Position numbers and translations under genes: made by a program
Assembly: GCA_027622495.1 (NCBI GenBank)
Contig: JAQBYL010000259.1
Span: 1 to 6,263, forward strand
From: Pseudomonadota bacterium
Lineage (GTDB): Bacteria; Pseudomonadota; Gammaproteobacteria; Pseudomonadales; Azotimanducaceae
DNA length: 6,263 nucleotides
Direction: 5' to 3'
The notes under the pieces: model-generated
The model's database searches: none
What the model was told of the DNA's origin: nothing
The model's input: the letters and a program-made list of their open reading frames with translations, nothing else
In this document: piece after piece, positions 5,446 to 6,263 of the stretch
How positions within the stretch are numbered: position 1 is the first letter of the stretch
Layout: every line of letters begins with the position of its first letter

Positions 5446-6263
5446 TGCTTAGAGGTGTCAGGATACTCGACCTATCGGAAGGAACCGCCGGGCCTTTCTG
5501 CGCCAAGCTGCTCACCGATCTGGGGGCAGATACGGTCAAGGTGGAACGACCGGATAGTGGGGACATCAGTCGGAGTGTGGGTCCGTATCCGCAAGGAAAA
5601 CCGCACCTGGAGAAAAGCGCGGCATTCTTTTACCTGAATACCGGCAAGCGCAGTGTGGTCCTCGATCTTACGAGCGGTCCGGACCGGGAAGTTCTGCAAT
5701 CGCTGGCAGCGCAGTTTGACGTGATTGTCGGCTGTGAGCGCATCGCGCGGTTGGGGATCGATCATCAGCAGATCCAGAGCTGGAACCCGCGGGCCATATT
5801 TACTTCGGTCACAGGTTTCGGTGCCACCGGTCCTTACAGCGAATTCGAATCTTCGCATCTGATTGCCTGTGCAGCGGGTGGATGGGCGCAGTTGTGTGGT
5901 GTGCCCGAAAGAGAACCTCTGCAGGCGGGTGGTGCGATCACCCAGACCCTGTCGGGAGCTTATGCTGCTGCGGCCACACTGCTTGCAGTGCTTGGTCGGA
6001 CGCTACATGGCCAGGGTGAATTCGGAGTTGAATATGGCGGTGAATACATCGATGTCAGTACCCAGCAGGCAGTTCTATGCGGAGCTCAGATACCGAGTCT
6101 GATGTATGAATACCGGGGCATTGTCGCCGAGCGTTACTCAAGCGTCGGCTCGGGCGCGGGTGCCGGCTACATGCTGCCCACCCGCGAGGGCATCATCGGT
6201 TTGAATGCCCTGACCCTGCCGCAATGGCGCATGTTGTGCCGGTTTCTCGGTCGTGAAGACATT
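5445..6263 (+). CDS. CaiB/BaiF-type (class III) CoA-transferase, C-terminus cut by the window edge
   Basis: The frame is open from the ATG at 5445 to the window end (273 residues visible; whole family members have about 380-450). The N-terminus LRGVRILDLSEGTAGPFCAK (2-21) and LLTDLGADTVKVERPDSGD (22-40) are the standard family opening. FFYLNTGKRSVVLDL (61-75) and the Rossmann strand FDVIVGCE (91-98) follow, then NPRAIFTSVTGFGATGPY (114-131) and YIDVSTQQAVL (201-211). The family moves CoA between carboxylic acids. In formyl-CoA transferase the catalytic Asp follows the '.sGA.lGD' stretch; the matching segment here is AGGAITQTLSG (161-171), with Gln167 in that place. The region before YIDVS (188-200) also has extra residues. 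It may therefore be a non-canonical or inactive member. It overlaps the esterase stop by one base (TGATG), so the two are almost certainly co-translated. Confidence 0.88.
   Translation, partial: MLRGVRILDLSEGTAGPFCAKLLTDLGADTVKVERPDSGDISRSVGPYPQGKPHLEKSAAFFYLNTGKRSVVLDLTSGPDREVLQSLAAQFDVIVGCERIARLGIDHQQIQSWNPRAIFTSVTGFGATGPYSEFESSHLIACAAGGWAQLCGVPEREPLQAGGAITQTLSGAYAAAATLLAVLGRTLHGQGEFGVEYGGEYIDVSTQQAVLCGAQIPSLMYEYRGIVAERYSSVGSGAGAGYMLPTREGIIGLNALTLPQWRMLCRFLGREDI

Noticed and set aside
1..6263. CRISPR array, insertion sequence, tRNA or phage genes
   Set aside because: No spaced direct repeats, terminal inverted repeats, transposase or integrase motifs, or tRNA-like cloverleaf sequences were seen on reading both strands.

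Overview
The window looks like chromosomal DNA of a moderately GC-rich Gram-negative bacterium, probably a proteobacterium. It has strong AGGAGG-type ribosome sites, tightly packed genes, and a catabolic mix of Rieske oxygenase, HSL-type esterase, class III CoA-transferase and PhyH dioxygenase. A marine or soil gammaproteobacterium would fit, but the genus cannot be told from this sequence.

Layout. Positions 1-327 (minus) hold the N-terminus of a cobalamin-binding radical SAM-type protein cut by the window edge; it starts inside the stop codon of a 49-residue hydrophobic small ORF (324-473, minus). Next comes a membrane-anchored split-barrel (nitroreductase/DUF385-like) protein (627-1031, minus). 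It is divergent from a MarR-family regulator (1155-1649, plus). The AT-rich gap between them carries a perfect 16-bp palindrome and an adjacent related 14-bp imperfect palindrome, probably the regulator's operators. A HCxAGKDRTG tyrosine phosphatase (1702-2493, plus) follows the regulator and converges on a PhyH-family dioxygenase (2508-3353, minus) with only 14 bp between them.

Divergent from the PhyH gene is a catabolic-type run on the plus strand: a Rieske oxygenase alpha-subunit gene (3493-4345), an HSL-family alpha/beta hydrolase (4372-5445), and a CaiB/BaiF-type CoA-transferase (5445 to the window end) whose start overlaps the hydrolase stop by one base. The Rieske gene is broken. It keeps the [2Fe-2S] domain and the far C-terminus, but the middle, which should hold the mononuclear iron site, is missing and the two ends are in different frames. 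If the run was once a pathway (oxygenation, ester hydrolysis, CoA transfer), its first step is lost in this copy, or the locus is mis-assembled. The CoA-transferase appears to have Gln where the class III catalytic Asp normally sits.

No tRNA, rRNA, CRISPR array, insertion sequence or convincing rho-independent terminator was seen. The points most worth a second look are the decayed Rieske gene, the paired MarR operators, the small ORF coupled to the B12/radical SAM-type gene, and the Asp-less CoA-transferase.
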